The notes: generated by a model from the sequence alone, not told the origin. DNA of 29,586 bases from Deltaproteobacteria bacterium (GCA_023381945.1 JAMCQY010000293.1:1-29586), one strand, 5' to 3'; numbered from the stretch's first letter, positions 7,461 to 15,062 are shown. Program-made: numbers and translations.

Positions 7461-9107
7461 CTAACCGAAATGCATTTCGGCCACAAACCTGGCTTCGAAA
7501 CCTTCCAGATTAGACAGCTCAATAACAGCGGCTCCTTTAGCGATGTTGGCGGATTGCTCCCTGACCCTTTCAATAAGCAGCATTCTTCGCGCCCCTTCGA
7601 GGCTGGAATTGCCCACATAGTGTAGTACTGCCTGGGGCATCTCGGGAATGAGCCCGATCCTGAAGATGGCTTCTGTGCTCAAGTGATAGCCGAAACCACC
7701 GGCGATGATGATATTTTGCAAATCCTCTGCCTTTATACCGCTCTCGGAGAGGAGAAGCTCCACCCCGGTCCTGATGGCGGCCCGGGCAAGCTGCACCTGC
7801 CTGATATCCTCCTGAGACACGGAGATCCCATCGGCCAGGCGGAAGTGGCGCCTCCCTTCTTTTTCGAAGAGACGAGTTCTCCAGACAGCAGGCAAAGCGG
7901 TATCATTTGCACTCCGCAACCGTCCCCGCCGGTTGATCAGACCCAGCCTCAGGAGTTCTGAAATCAGCTCCAGCAGCCCGCTGCCGCATATCCCCTTGGC
8001 GGTCACTCCGCCGATAACCTTCAATAATAATTGATCTCCCAGGGCCACGCTCTCAATGGCGCCCTCCTCCGCCCTCATCCCCCAGCTTATGGTCATTCCC
8101 TCAAAGCAGGGGCCGGCGGCGCATGACGTGGCCAGTATCCTATCCCTGGTCAAGAGGACCATTTCACCATTGGTGCCAATATCGATAAACAGGGCCGGTC
8201 TCTCCAAGTCCTTCACATCAGTGGCTATTAGCCCCGCAACTATGTCGCCCCCCACGTAGGCCGACAGACAGGGAAAGATGGTCACTGGCGCTCTCGCATT
8301 GATCTGAAGGGCAAGCTTTCCGGAGGGGGTTGTGCAGCCATCCAGCATCTCCGCCCTATAGGGATACTCTCCCAGACTCTTTATGGGCCGGTTCAGAAAA
8401 ATGTGCTGCATGGTGGTATTCCCGGCCGCGGCCAGTTGGTAGATCTCCTCTGGGTCAACCTCATGGTGCGATATCAGAATATTTATCAGAAGGCTGACGG
8501 CCGAGATGAGCTCCTGGTGCATCCTTTGCAACCCGTCTCGATGCAGGGTGGAGTACCTGATTCTGGAAATGACGTCATGACCATAACAGACCAGCGGGTT
8601 GAGAGTGGAGGAATTCCCCAACACCACTCCGTTGTTGAGGTCGACCAGCGACGCTACCAGGGTGGTCGTGCCCAGATCCAGGGCCATCCCAAAAATCTTA
8701 TCGGAGGTATCTCCCGTCTCGATCGTCAAGAGATTCTTGTCGAAATATACCGATGTCAATCCTGTGCCGCCGTCGCTGCTTGCAAACACCTTTCTGATCG
8801 AGGGGTTTACTTCACATGCATCGGCCTTTCGGGCCAAAAATCCTTCCACAGCCTTGAGACAATTCGTCTCATGGCAGGGAACCATGACTTCCAGATCGCT
8901 CTCCACTGGGGTCCGGCAGGCCAGGACGGTATCGAGGCGACCATTCCTCCTGATCTGGACGATGTCCTTGCCGCATCTGCCGGCGCCGCCACAGGGGCCT
9001 TCGAACCCGAGGCCGAGTCTGTTGGCCGCTTCCAGAAGGGTGATGCCATGAGGAACGAACCCCACCCGTCTGAGCGGCAGAAAGGTTATTCTGGCGTTCT
9101 GGCTCAT
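7461..9107 (-). CDS. Reductive activator of corrinoid proteins (RACE, ASKHA/DUF4445 family)
   Basis: Such proteins use ATP and a low-potential electron to bring inactive Co(II) corrinoid back to Co(I). The 548-residue protein has an N-terminal ferredoxin-like domain (GPCGGAGRCG, Cys39 and Cys45, then Cys64 in LACRTP), a linker, and an ASKHA ATPase core with FGMALDLGTTTLVASL, ALFIDIGTNGEMVL and IIIAGGFGYHL. The third canonical [2Fe-2S] cysteine position (C-x5-C-x2-C) is Asp48 here. It is the last gene of the minus-strand corrinoid operon; its ATG overlaps the stop of the preceding methyltransferase by four bases. It presumably reactivates the corrinoid protein encoded at 11178-11894. Confidence 0.88.
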   Translation of the reverse strand: MSQNARITFLPLRRVGFVPHGITLLEAANRLGLGFEGPCGGAGRCGKDIVQIRRNGRLDTVLACRTPVESDLEVMVPCHETNCLKAVEGFLARKADACEVNPSIRKVFASSDGGTGLTSVYFDKNLLTIETGDTSDKIFGMALDLGTTTLVASLVDLNNGVVLGNSSTLNPLVCYGHDVISRIRYSTLHRDGLQRMHQELISAVSLLINILISHHEVDPEEIYQLAAAGNTTMQHIFLNRPIKSLGEYPYRAEMLDGCTTPSGKLALQINARAPVTIFPCLSAYVGGDIVAGLIATDVKDLERPALFIDIGTNGEMVLLTRDRILATSCAAGPCFEGMTISWGMRAEEGAIESVALGDQLLLKVIGGVTAKGICGSGLLELISELLRLGLINRRGRLRSANDTALPAVWRTRLFEKEGRRHFRLADGISVSQEDIRQVQLARAAIRTGVELLLSESGIKAEDLQNIIIAGGFGYHLSTEAIFRIGLIPEMPQAVLHYVGNSSLEGARRMLLIERVREQSANIAKGAAVIELSNLEGFEARFVAEMHFG

Positions 9108-10120
9108 GAAAGACCCTTGGCAACTTCGGTCATAGCCTTGAGATTCTGCACCGGAGTCAGGGCGCTGATGCCGCAGGCGGGGGCCAGGATATCAACGCCT
9201 TGATTGAGGATGAGCCGCGATATTTTCCTGATGACTTCAATGGGCCCTTTTTGCAAGAGGGCAGTGCTCACATTGCCCATGAGCCTTTTGCCGGTGAGAG
9301 CTTGTTTGGCCTCCTTCATGCTAACCACAGAGTCCACGCTGATACATTCGGTGGCCAGAAGATTAAGTTGCCCATAGACGGATTTGACCTTGCCGCAGAT
9401 ATGGACGATGACCGGCACACCCAGGGCATGCATCCGCTCCGTAATCCGATTCAGATACGGTAAGGCGAAATCTCCGAACATCCTGGGACCGAGGATCTCC
9501 CCGGTGGCCGAGGGGTCGGCAATGACGATAACGTCGGCGCCTCTCTCCGCGAGGGCCTGACCATATCGGCAAATGTTGTCAGTGAGGAAGGAGAGCAGGG
9601 AGTGAGCCTCTGCCGCCTCCAGCCTGAGGGCCCTGAAGAGGGTTACGGCGTCGAGGAGCGAGGTGCCGAGGCTCAGGGGCCCCACGAGATTTCCCATCAC
9701 CGGGGTATCCGGCCGTTCCCGAGCCAATCTTTCGGTGCATTCGAGGATCGTCGGCAGACGGCCATCCCGGTAAGGGTCCAGCGGCCTCAAATTCCGCCAC
9801 TCTGCCACCGACTGGAGCGGATAGCTGACGATGCTCGGCTCGGTGACCTCATCGCCGTCCTCTATCTCCCCTCCCAAGGCCTCGGCCTCGACGGTCATGC
9901 AGAATGGGATGCCCAGGTTTTCGAGACCGGACTGGTCGCGCATAGCGCCCGAGAGAGTGGCCATCCGGCCCGCGTCCCGGTGCACCTCCGGCCAACGGCA
10001 GTCAGTCATAGCCATCACTTCCCGGCTGGCCATGGTCATCATGCCGCCTGGGCAAATCACCGGTGGCCGGTCGACCCGTTTCCCGGAAAGTGTTTGTATC
10101 AGTCGCTCTTTTTCTGTCAT
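9104..10120 (-). CDS. UroD/MtaA-family corrinoid methyltransferase (first of two)
   Basis: The 338-residue protein belongs to the uroporphyrinogen decarboxylase-like family that includes MtaA, MtbA and CmuA. These enzymes move methyl groups between corrinoid proteins and thiols or other carriers, using a zinc ion. The zinc ligands are visible as His240-Ile-Cys242 and Cys316 (PACG). Other family marks are MTEKERLIQTLSGKRVDRPP at the N-terminus and GADVIVIADPSATGEILGP. It is adjacent to a second family member, a corrinoid protein and an activator, so a role in porphyrin synthesis is unlikely. Whether it takes methyl from the substrate or passes it to a cofactor cannot be decided from sequence. 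Confidence 0.85.
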   Translation of the reverse strand: MTEKERLIQTLSGKRVDRPPVICPGGMMTMASREVMAMTDCRWPEVHRDAGRMATLSGAMRDQSGLENLGIPFCMTVEAEALGGEIEDGDEVTEPSIVSYPLQSVAEWRNLRPLDPYRDGRLPTILECTERLARERPDTPVMGNLVGPLSLGTSLLDAVTLFRALRLEAAEAHSLLSFLTDNICRYGQALAERGADVIVIADPSATGEILGPRMFGDFALPYLNRITERMHALGVPVIVHICGKVKSVYGQLNLLATECISVDSVVSMKEAKQALTGKRLMGNVSTALLQKGPIEVIRKISRLILNQGVDILAPACGISALTPVQNLKAMTEVAKGLS

Positions 10121-10128
10121 GGCCGTAC

Positions 10129-11181
10129 TTAATTCAGGGAGAGGGGCAGGCGGCCGTATCTTCTCCCCGCCTCCAGGAAGGCCACCATGTTTTCATGGGG
10201 GGTATTTATTGGAACTTCGCAGCCGGTCGCCACTATATAGCCCTTGGGGTTGTCGCCGGCCTTCACAACGGCTTCCCTGACCATCTCGGAGATGATTTCC
10301 GGATTACCTTTGAACATCCCATCCGCCGGAGAAATATTGCCCATCAGACAAACCCTGTCGCCCACCAGCTGTTTGGCTTCCAAAAGGTCGATATCGTCGA
10401 TGCTCAGGATGTCGGCGCCGCTCTCGGCCATGCTGTTTATGACTCTCCTGGTCCTGCCGCAGATGTGGAGGACCCCCGGGAGGCCGTGAGAGCGGATCTG
10501 CTGATAGACTTCCTGGAGATAGGGCAGCACAAACTCCCGGAAATGCTTTTCCCCGATCATGGAACCGGTGGCAATGGGCTCCACCGTCACCGGCACCCCT
10601 CCCGCCTTGGCGAACGCGTCGATGAGAATCTTGACGGAATCGGTGGTCGCCCTCATGAGGCTGTGAACCATTTCGGGATCCGTATAAAGTTCTTTGATAA
10701 AGGTTTCCGTACCCCGCAACGCCGCGGAAGTAGTGAACGGCGCGCCGATAACCGGGACGAGGAAAACCTCATCGCCTATGGCATCGACACACCTCTTCAA
10801 CGCTTCCAGGTAGACGGGGAGACGGCCGTCCTTTTCGGGGTCGACCGGGCGCAATTTCTTTAAGTCCTCCCTGGACTTGATGAGGGGCTCACTCACCTGG
10901 GGGGCATCGTCTTCCGGAAAAGACATCTTCGTCCCCATGGCTTCGGCCAGGGTCGAGGTGGTGGTAAACAGGTAGACAATATCGTGCCGGTATTTCTTGA
11001 AGCAGGCGATGTTGGCTTCCCCCATGTTCCTGCCATTGTTGTTGAACTCACTCACTTTCAGGTTAAGCGACCGCGCCGCCCAGTTTAAAATCAATGGGCT
11101 CACCAGCAGGCGATCCATCTCCCCCCCGGCCAGGGCCGCCAGCATCCTCTCCTTGGGAGTCATCTGTTCGGCAAGGCTCAT
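10129..11181 (-). CDS. UroD/MtaA-family corrinoid methyltransferase (second of two)
   Basis: The 350-residue protein is from the same family as its downstream neighbour but clearly diverged. The zinc motif is His239-Ile-Cys241 with Cys321 (ATGCEVP). MTPKERMLAALAGGEMDR is the normal N-terminus, and MGNISPADGMFKGNPEII is a conserved C-terminal stretch. The start codon overlaps the stop of the corrinoid protein gene (ATGA), which implies translational coupling, and an eight-base gap separates it from the next methyltransferase. The pair probably divides the two half-reactions (substrate to corrinoid, corrinoid to acceptor), because no MtaB-, MttB- or MtrH-type enzyme is encoded nearby. That division is an inference. 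Confidence 0.85.
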   Translation of the reverse strand: MSLAEQMTPKERMLAALAGGEMDRLLVSPLILNWAARSLNLKVSEFNNNGRNMGEANIACFKKYRHDIVYLFTTTSTLAEAMGTKMSFPEDDAPQVSEPLIKSREDLKKLRPVDPEKDGRLPVYLEALKRCVDAIGDEVFLVPVIGAPFTTSAALRGTETFIKELYTDPEMVHSLMRATTDSVKILIDAFAKAGGVPVTVEPIATGSMIGEKHFREFVLPYLQEVYQQIRSHGLPGVLHICGRTRRVINSMAESGADILSIDDIDLLEAKQLVGDRVCLMGNISPADGMFKGNPEIISEMVREAVVKAGDNPKGYIVATGCEVPINTPHENMVAFLEAGRRYGRLPLSLN

Positions 11182-11894
11182 TTGGCGTCTCCTTTGGCTC
11201 TGGGAACCAGGACCCGTTCCCGTCTGGAGAGAGACAAGATCTGCAGGGGCACTTTTTGAAAGAGACCTTTAGCCACCTTGACCGCCTCCGACGCGTTTTT
11301 GGCATAGCCGTCGGCGTTGATGTTCTTGGCAAAGGTCGGGGATATCGGTCCTCCCCCCACCATGGTTTTGCAGAGCAGGCCGGCCTTCTTGAGATCTTCG
11401 ATGATCACCTGCATACCGTCCATGGTGGTGGTCATCAGCGTGGACATGCAGACTAGATCGGCTTTCTGCTCTCCTGCAGTGTCAATAAACCTGGCATAGG
11501 GGACGTCCCTTCCCAGATCAATCATCTCGAAACCGGCATTATCCAGCATGATCCGCACCAGGTTCTTCCCGATATCATGCGTATCCCCCTTCACTACCCC
11601 GATTACCGCCTTTTTCCGATTCGTTGTGGCTTCTTTGGGAAGAAAAGGCTTGAGCATTTCGATGCCGGCGTACATGGCGTCGGCGCAAACGAGGATCTCG
11701 GGAACAAAATATTCCTCCTGCTCGAAGAGTTCGTTGACCCGGTCCATGCCCTTGGCCAGGCCTTCGGTAATGGCCTCATAGGGATCGATTTTGAAAGCCA
11801 ACGCCGATTCGGCTGCTCTCTTGGCGCCGGGCACGTCCATGTTGATCACGGCCTCGGCCAGCTCGTGCAGTATCGCTGCCTTTCCTGCGCTCAT
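11178..11894 (-). CDS. Corrinoid (B12)-binding methyl carrier protein
   Basis: The 238-residue protein has the two-domain layout of MtaC/MtbC/MttC: a helical cap (residues 1-90, with LFEQEEYFVPEILVCADAM) and a Rossmann-like cobalamin domain with VKGDTHDIGKNLV, in which His106 is the lower cobalt ligand (D-x-H-x-x-G). MSTLMTTTMDGM and VGGGPISPTFAKNINADGYA complete the B12 site. It carries the methyl group between the methyltransferases of the operon. It is the first gene of the operon; AAGGAGAAG lies just before its ATG. I saw no cobalamin riboswitch upstream. Confidence 0.92.
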   Translation of the reverse strand: MSAGKAAILHELAEAVINMDVPGAKRAAESALAFKIDPYEAITEGLAKGMDRVNELFEQEEYFVPEILVCADAMYAGIEMLKPFLPKEATTNRKKAVIGVVKGDTHDIGKNLVRIMLDNAGFEMIDLGRDVPYARFIDTAGEQKADLVCMSTLMTTTMDGMQVIIEDLKKAGLLCKTMVGGGPISPTFAKNINADGYAKNASEAVKVAKGLFQKVPLQILSLSRRERVLVPRAKGDAK

Positions 11895-12488
11895 TTTCTT
11901 CTCCTTTTTTATTCAACTCATTAAAATGACGGCAAAAAACTATTTTCCCGCGCTAATTCCATAGCTTCAGGGAAGCGATAAGCCCGCGAAAAACCAGGCG
12001 GCTCGTTAATCCCTTGGTGCGAGAAAGGTCAAGCCTCGGCCCTCGGGTCGATTTTAGGTACGCGAGTCACTCGGCTGGAAAGGAGAAAAATGGTAGGATT
12101 TACCTGAAGGAAGGGAAGAAAGGTTTGATTCAGTGGTCAACCGAAGCTGCTGCTGATCCCAGGTGATCCGCCCTTGCCCCTCCCAGCCTGAAAGGGTAGA
12201 GATGGCCTTGCCAAGGCCCTCCGAATCCCTGGGCTTCAGGTTCTCCTGATAATGGGAACATCTGGCTGATGCACCTGAACCTACCTCCTCTTTTTGAGAT
12301 GGTTTCATTATATGGTGCTGTGCGGTAACCTTCAACAATTTTCTGGTTTAGTTTCCCGACTGCCCAATCCTATGCCGATTCTGGATTACCATCGGCTGAA
12401 CTCCCAAAAAAATACGAACCGGTCATATGGGTCCATCCTGTCAAAGTCCCGAGACCAATTTTCTGACCGCAATCCGGAGTCAATCTCA
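11895..12488. other. Gap of about 590 bases with no supported gene
   Basis: The bases nearest the corrinoid operon should hold its promoter, but I could not place convincing -35/-10 boxes. A small palindrome TCATTTTAATGA lies about 35 bases upstream of the start codon. A 94-codon minus frame (12054-12338) and a 96-codon plus frame (12294-12584) exist, but their low-complexity, Ser/Gln-rich translations match nothing I know. The base composition is lower in GC than the flanks, which would fit decayed inserted DNA. Confidence 0.5.
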
Positions 12489-12635
12489 CTATCCCCACAG
12501 GCCTTTATGATCTTCCTCAAAAAGATCACTATGGTCTTCATCGTCGAAGGACTCGCCGTAGTACGGCGCCATTCCAGGAAATAACGCCTTATACAGCAGC
12601 CAACCGAGCACCAATAAAAAGATTAGGCTCAACAC
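12489..12635 (-). CDS. 48-residue single-span membrane micro-protein downstream of hicA
   Basis: A GTG start at 12635 is preceded by AGGAGG eight bases upstream, a strong ribosome site. The protein begins MLSLIFLLVLGWLLYKALFP, one transmembrane helix, then PYYGESFDDEDHSDLFEEDH, a very acidic tail, and stops at 12489. It is 27 bases after hicA on the same strand, so it is probably co-transcribed with the MerR-HicB/HicA pair. It is short enough to be missed by usual length cut-offs. Function unknown; the ribosome site, the clear hydrophobic/acidic split and the operon position support it being real. Confidence 0.6.
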   Translation of the reverse strand: MLSLIFLLVLGWLLYKALFPGMAPYYGESFDDEDHSDLFEEDHKGLWG

Positions 12636-12662
12636 GGCGATCCCCTCCTATCTCCAGCCTTC

Positions 12663-12869
12663 TTAAACCAGTTTCTTTAACTCCGCTTCGGTTATCCCCA
12701 ACTGCTTGAGGATAGCGTTAAAGGTTCCCTTGGGGATGTAACCTCTTTGGATAGTGGATATGCGCCTTCCGCTCTGCGGATCAAAAACCAGAGTATGTTT
12801 TCCACCTTCCTTAATCTGATAGCCCAGCTTCTTGGCCGCCCGGATTAGCTGTTTTCCGGTATAGCTCAT
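12663..12869 (-). CDS. hicA: HicA-family mRNA interferase toxin
   Basis: HicA toxins are small double-stranded-RNA-binding-fold ribonucleases that cleave mRNA and are held inactive by HicB. The 68 residues match: TGKQLIRAAKKLGYQIKEGGKH with the catalytic-type histidine after the Gly-rich turn, then GRRISTIQRGYIPKGTFNAILKQLGI. The usual GSH motif is GGKH here. The start codon overlaps the stop of the upstream HicB-fusion gene by four bases (ATGA), as expected for an antitoxin-first module. The gene appears intact. Confidence 0.85.
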   Translation of the reverse strand: MSYTGKQLIRAAKKLGYQIKEGGKHTLVFDPQSGRRISTIQRGYIPKGTFNAILKQLGITEAELKKLV

Positions 12870-13516
12870 ATCGCCCGGGCCTTTTCCGCCTCAGCCAGCT
12901 TGGCTTTCCATTCCCTCTCGTGCTCTAAGCACAATTCCAGGGCATCAATGATATTGTCCAAGGCCTCTTGCTCCGTTTCCCCGTGGGAAATGGCCGCCGG
13001 TTCTTCTTTGCATTGTATTGTAAAGCCGCCGTCCTCCAGGTCCGGCGTAAGAACCACGGTGAAAAGCCGATCTCCCGCCATAACCCTTTCTTGCCGGGGA
13101 GCGGCAAATTGCTGGAGATCACCCTGCAACCCTTCGATGATTTCCCCCAGTGCCAAGGAAAAGACAAACTGGCCGCCTCTCAGCACGTCCAAAATCTTTG
13201 CCGGGTCCCTGGCCAGGACAAAGAGATTTACGCCGTCAGTAACAAATCGAAGTTCGGCCAGGGGTTGCCCCATGTCCAGGAAGTTCTTCCTTAACCACGC
13301 CAGGGCCTTTCTGATTTTCTGCAAGGTGATTCCTTCATCCTTTAACCTCTTAGCCACCTTTAGGGCCACCAGGTCCTGAAAGGAATATTCCCGCCGGGAG
13401 CCTTTGCCCGCCGCCGGCCTTACAGAGGGTCTAACCACGCCGGTTGTGGCCCAATGATCCATTTGCCGCCCGGTCAATCCGGTCAAGGCTAATACAGCTT
13501 TGCGTCCAAAAATCAT
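12866..13516 (-). CDS. MerR-type HTH / HicB fusion antitoxin
   Basis: The 216-residue protein is a fusion. Residues 1-75 form a MerR-like winged helix (LTGLTGRQMDHWATTGVV, SRREYSFQDLVALKVAKRL). Residues 85-130 are a middle domain (GVNLFVLARDPAKILDVLRGG) seen in MerR-like antitoxin regulators. Residues about 148-200 are a HicB partial RNase-H fold (FTVVLTPDLEDGGFTIQC, SHGETEQEALDNIIDALEL). Most HicB antitoxins carry a C-terminal ribbon-helix-helix or HTH instead, so this N-terminal regulator is unusual. ATG 13516 was preferred; TTG 13528 would add four residues. It should repress its own promoter, which holds two dyads, and neutralise the HicA encoded directly downstream. Confidence 0.8.
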   Translation of the reverse strand: MIFGRKAVLALTGLTGRQMDHWATTGVVRPSVRPAAGKGSRREYSFQDLVALKVAKRLKDEGITLQKIRKALAWLRKNFLDMGQPLAELRFVTDGVNLFVLARDPAKILDVLRGGQFVFSLALGEIIEGLQGDLQQFAAPRQERVMAGDRLFTVVLTPDLEDGGFTIQCKEEPAAISHGETEQEALDNIIDALELCLEHEREWKAKLAEAEKARAI

Positions 13517-13531
13517 GATTCTTCCCAACCT

Positions 13532-13586
13532 GTATTTTATAATACGCTTATGTATTTCTTATATTCCTATAAGGTGGGGATGTCAA
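13532..13586 (-). promoter_or_regulatory. Promoter and dyad operators of the MerR-HicB/HicA operon
   Basis: Reading the minus strand, TTGACA (13586-13581) is followed after exactly 17 bases by TATAAG (13563-13558), a strong sigma-70-type promoter. A perfect dyad, CTTATA-4-TATAAG (13558-13573), overlaps the -10 box, and a second, GTATT-4-AATAC (13532-13545), lies between the -10 box and the start codon. Both are good candidate sites for the MerR-type domain. Autoregulation is inferred. Confidence 0.65.
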
Positions 13587-14001
13587 GGGCTTTTCCATTT
13601 AGCGCCGTTTTTGCATCAAGACAAATTGCCACAACTTGCTTTGTGTAAAGCCGGTAGCTTGTCCATGGCACCGCCGGGTATCCGGCTGAAGCCGGAGGAC
13701 TTAACCTGGCATCCGAGACGTATGGCGCGTTGACAAGCGCCCTGCGGTTAATATTCACCGCAGCGATCACGTCCGCGTGGCCCAACAAACCACAAGACGT
13801 GCACCGAAACCGAGCCTGAGAACGGCGATTTTGTTTAGAGATGCACCCGCAATTAGGGCATTCCCGAGAAGTGTTGCGGGGAGCAACCGTCATCACTGGA
13901 ACTCCGGCAAGTTTAGCCTTATATACGATAAAGGCCCGACACACGATAAAGGCCCGAACTTGACATCCGGACATATATGTCAAACGGGACGGTGATGGCA
14001 A
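13567..14001 (-). pseudogene. tnpB: TnpB (IS200/IS605 OrfB) C-terminal fragment
   Basis: Only the last part of a TnpB RNA-guided nuclease is present, from about 13935 downward: YKAKLAGVPVMTVAPRNTS, the zinc-finger cysteines ECPNCG and FRCTSCG, and HADVIAAVNI with the final RuvC aspartate. The N-terminal and central domains with the other catalytic residues are missing. The frame starts in unrelated sequence containing an 18-base-period tandem repeat (unit ACGATAAAGGCCCGA). A hairpin that may derive from the omega-RNA scaffold follows at 13681-13696. The fragment lies against a 5'-truncated hicB, as if the insertion and later decay removed the hicB start. It cannot be active. Confidence 0.85.
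13681..13696 (-). repeat. Hairpin in the 3' part of the TnpB fragment
   Basis: TCCGGC-4-GCCGGA is a perfect 6-bp stem with a four-base loop. Position and form resemble the terminal hairpin of IS605-type omega-RNAs, which overlap the 3' end of tnpB. This is a tentative match; no intact right end of the element was located. Confidence 0.4.
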
Positions 14002-14377
14002 AGTTTGTGGATGTGCCGGAAGCCCTTACCTGCGGGCGGGATGAAAAGGAGGCTCTGCGGCTGGCCCAGGAGGCCCTGGTGTTGGCCTTGACGGAGGGCT
14101 ATATGGCGGTTCGGCGCAACGTGCCGAAACCTTCCAAACCGAAGAGGGGGCAGCGCACCGTGGCAGTGCCCCCCTGGTGGCGGCCAAGTTGGCGGTCTAT
14201 CAGGCCATGCTTGAAGAAGGGGTGACCCAGGTGGAATTGGCGGCGCGGTTGCACCAGGACGACCGGCAAGTGCGACGGCTGTTGGATGTCAAGCATCGTT
14301 CCCGCCTCGATATGTTGGACCGGGCTCTTCATGCTCTGGGGAGGCAGATGGTTTTGGAGGTGAAAAGGGTCGCATGA
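13977..14377 (+). pseudogene. HicB-family antitoxin, 5'-truncated and frameshifted
   Basis: The first frame reads NGTVMAKFVDVPEALTCGRD and EALRLAQEALVLALTEGYM, the HicB partial RNase-H fold. It is lost after a run of six C at about 14168-14173. Adding one C restores VPPLVAAKLAVYQAMLEEG, then QVELAARLHQDDRQVRRLLD and HRSRLDMLDRALHALG, the C-terminal HTH half of this HicB subfamily. The first ten or so residues are also missing, next to the TnpB fragment. No matching hicA is nearby. Confidence 0.75.
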
Positions 14378-14529
14378 AAACGCATGAAGAGATGGTCGCC
14401 GAATGGCTTTTCTTCACCTTATCACCCTCTCAAAACTTCTTCCGCCTCCTCCGCCAACTTCCGCCGAAGCCTTTCCTGCTCTCGGCGCTCAAGCGCCTTC
14501 TTGTCCTCAGCAGTCTGGCGCACCGCTAA
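14374..14529 (+). pseudogene. Possible start of an XRE/HigA-type antitoxin, then unrelated frame
   Basis: ATG 14374 overlaps the TGA of the broken hicB (ATGA). The first 12 residues, MKTHEEMVAEWL, resemble the start of XRE antitoxins; after that the frame is unlike any protein I know and ends at 14529. On the opposite strand a frame ending at 14422 reads AEDKKALERREQERLRRKLA, a coiled-coil-like tail without a good start codon. Both are best seen as remnants. Confidence 0.3.
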
Positions 14530-14569
14530 CTGAGTACACAGGACATTGAGCAAGAAGCTACGGGGCTAT

Positions 14570-14809
14570 CCTCTACGAAGATATTGACCCCTGTTCAGGC
14601 CATCGCGCCCAATGCCTACGTTGTACCGGAGCAGCACCAAACAGGTGCGGCAGTGCCCGCAGCTTGATTGTCCGAGTTATCCCTATTATAGGATGGGGAA
14701 AAACCACAACCGCAAGGGGACCCACCCCAAGGGCATGAACCCTCCCGGATTAGATAGAATTAACGCTTTAAGAGGTGAAAAAATTGCAAAAGAGGTTGCC
14801 CCTGATTAA
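14570..14809 (+). pseudogene. Small Cys-motif protein, frameshifted remnant
   Basis: Read across frames this gives PVQAI, RAQCLRCTG and STKQVRQCPQLDCP, then YRMGKNHNRKG. Together they match a short conserved protein tail (C-L-x-C...CPxxDCPLYPYRMGKN) that I associate with phage-like or mobile regions of anaerobes. At least two frame changes are needed (near 14606 and 14630). Function of the family is not known to me. Confidence 0.5.
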
Positions 14810-14831
14810 TTGGTCGTGCGATAATCTCTGC

Positions 14832-15060
14832 ATGGCTGGGACGATCCGCACCAAGGAGAAATGCCCTCAATGCGGGGGCCATTTTAAGGGGGAACCTCTG
14901 TCATGTCCTCTGTGCAAAACCGCGCCCACCCGCTATTACAGTGACTTTTATTGGAAGAAACAGCATTAAACTTTACTCTGATGAGGATGGATATTCCCTC
15001 AGTTCCTGGGAGCAGGCGAATCGCCTGCTGTCTCATATCCGTCATGAAATTGTATATAGA
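14832..15060 (+). pseudogene. Phage-type integrase, N-terminal fragment with frameshift
   Basis: The fragment starts MAGTIRTKEKCPQCGGHFKG with a second CPLC pair, a zinc-ribbon start seen in some tyrosine recombinases of anaerobic proteobacteria. After a frame change near 14965 it continues LYSDEDGYSLSSWEQANRLL and SHIRHEI. It then breaks off; the core-binding and catalytic domains (R-H-R-Y) are absent. It ends about 85 bases before the intact tRNA-Ser gene. It probably marks an old integration event, but no att duplication was found. Confidence 0.6.
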
Positions 15061-15062
15061 GT

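Noticed and set aside
9104..11181. Heme-pathway uroporphyrinogen decarboxylase (hemE)
   Set aside because: Both proteins carry the His-x-Cys...Cys zinc motif of MtaA-type methyltransferases and lie in an operon with a corrinoid protein and its activator.
11895..12100. Cobalamin riboswitch before the corrinoid operon
   Set aside because: I could not find the conserved B12-box-like sequence or the multi-stem layout.
12054..12584. Two frames of 94 and 96 codons
   Set aside because: Composition is unlike neighbouring genes, no ribosome sites are convincing, and no family is recognised.
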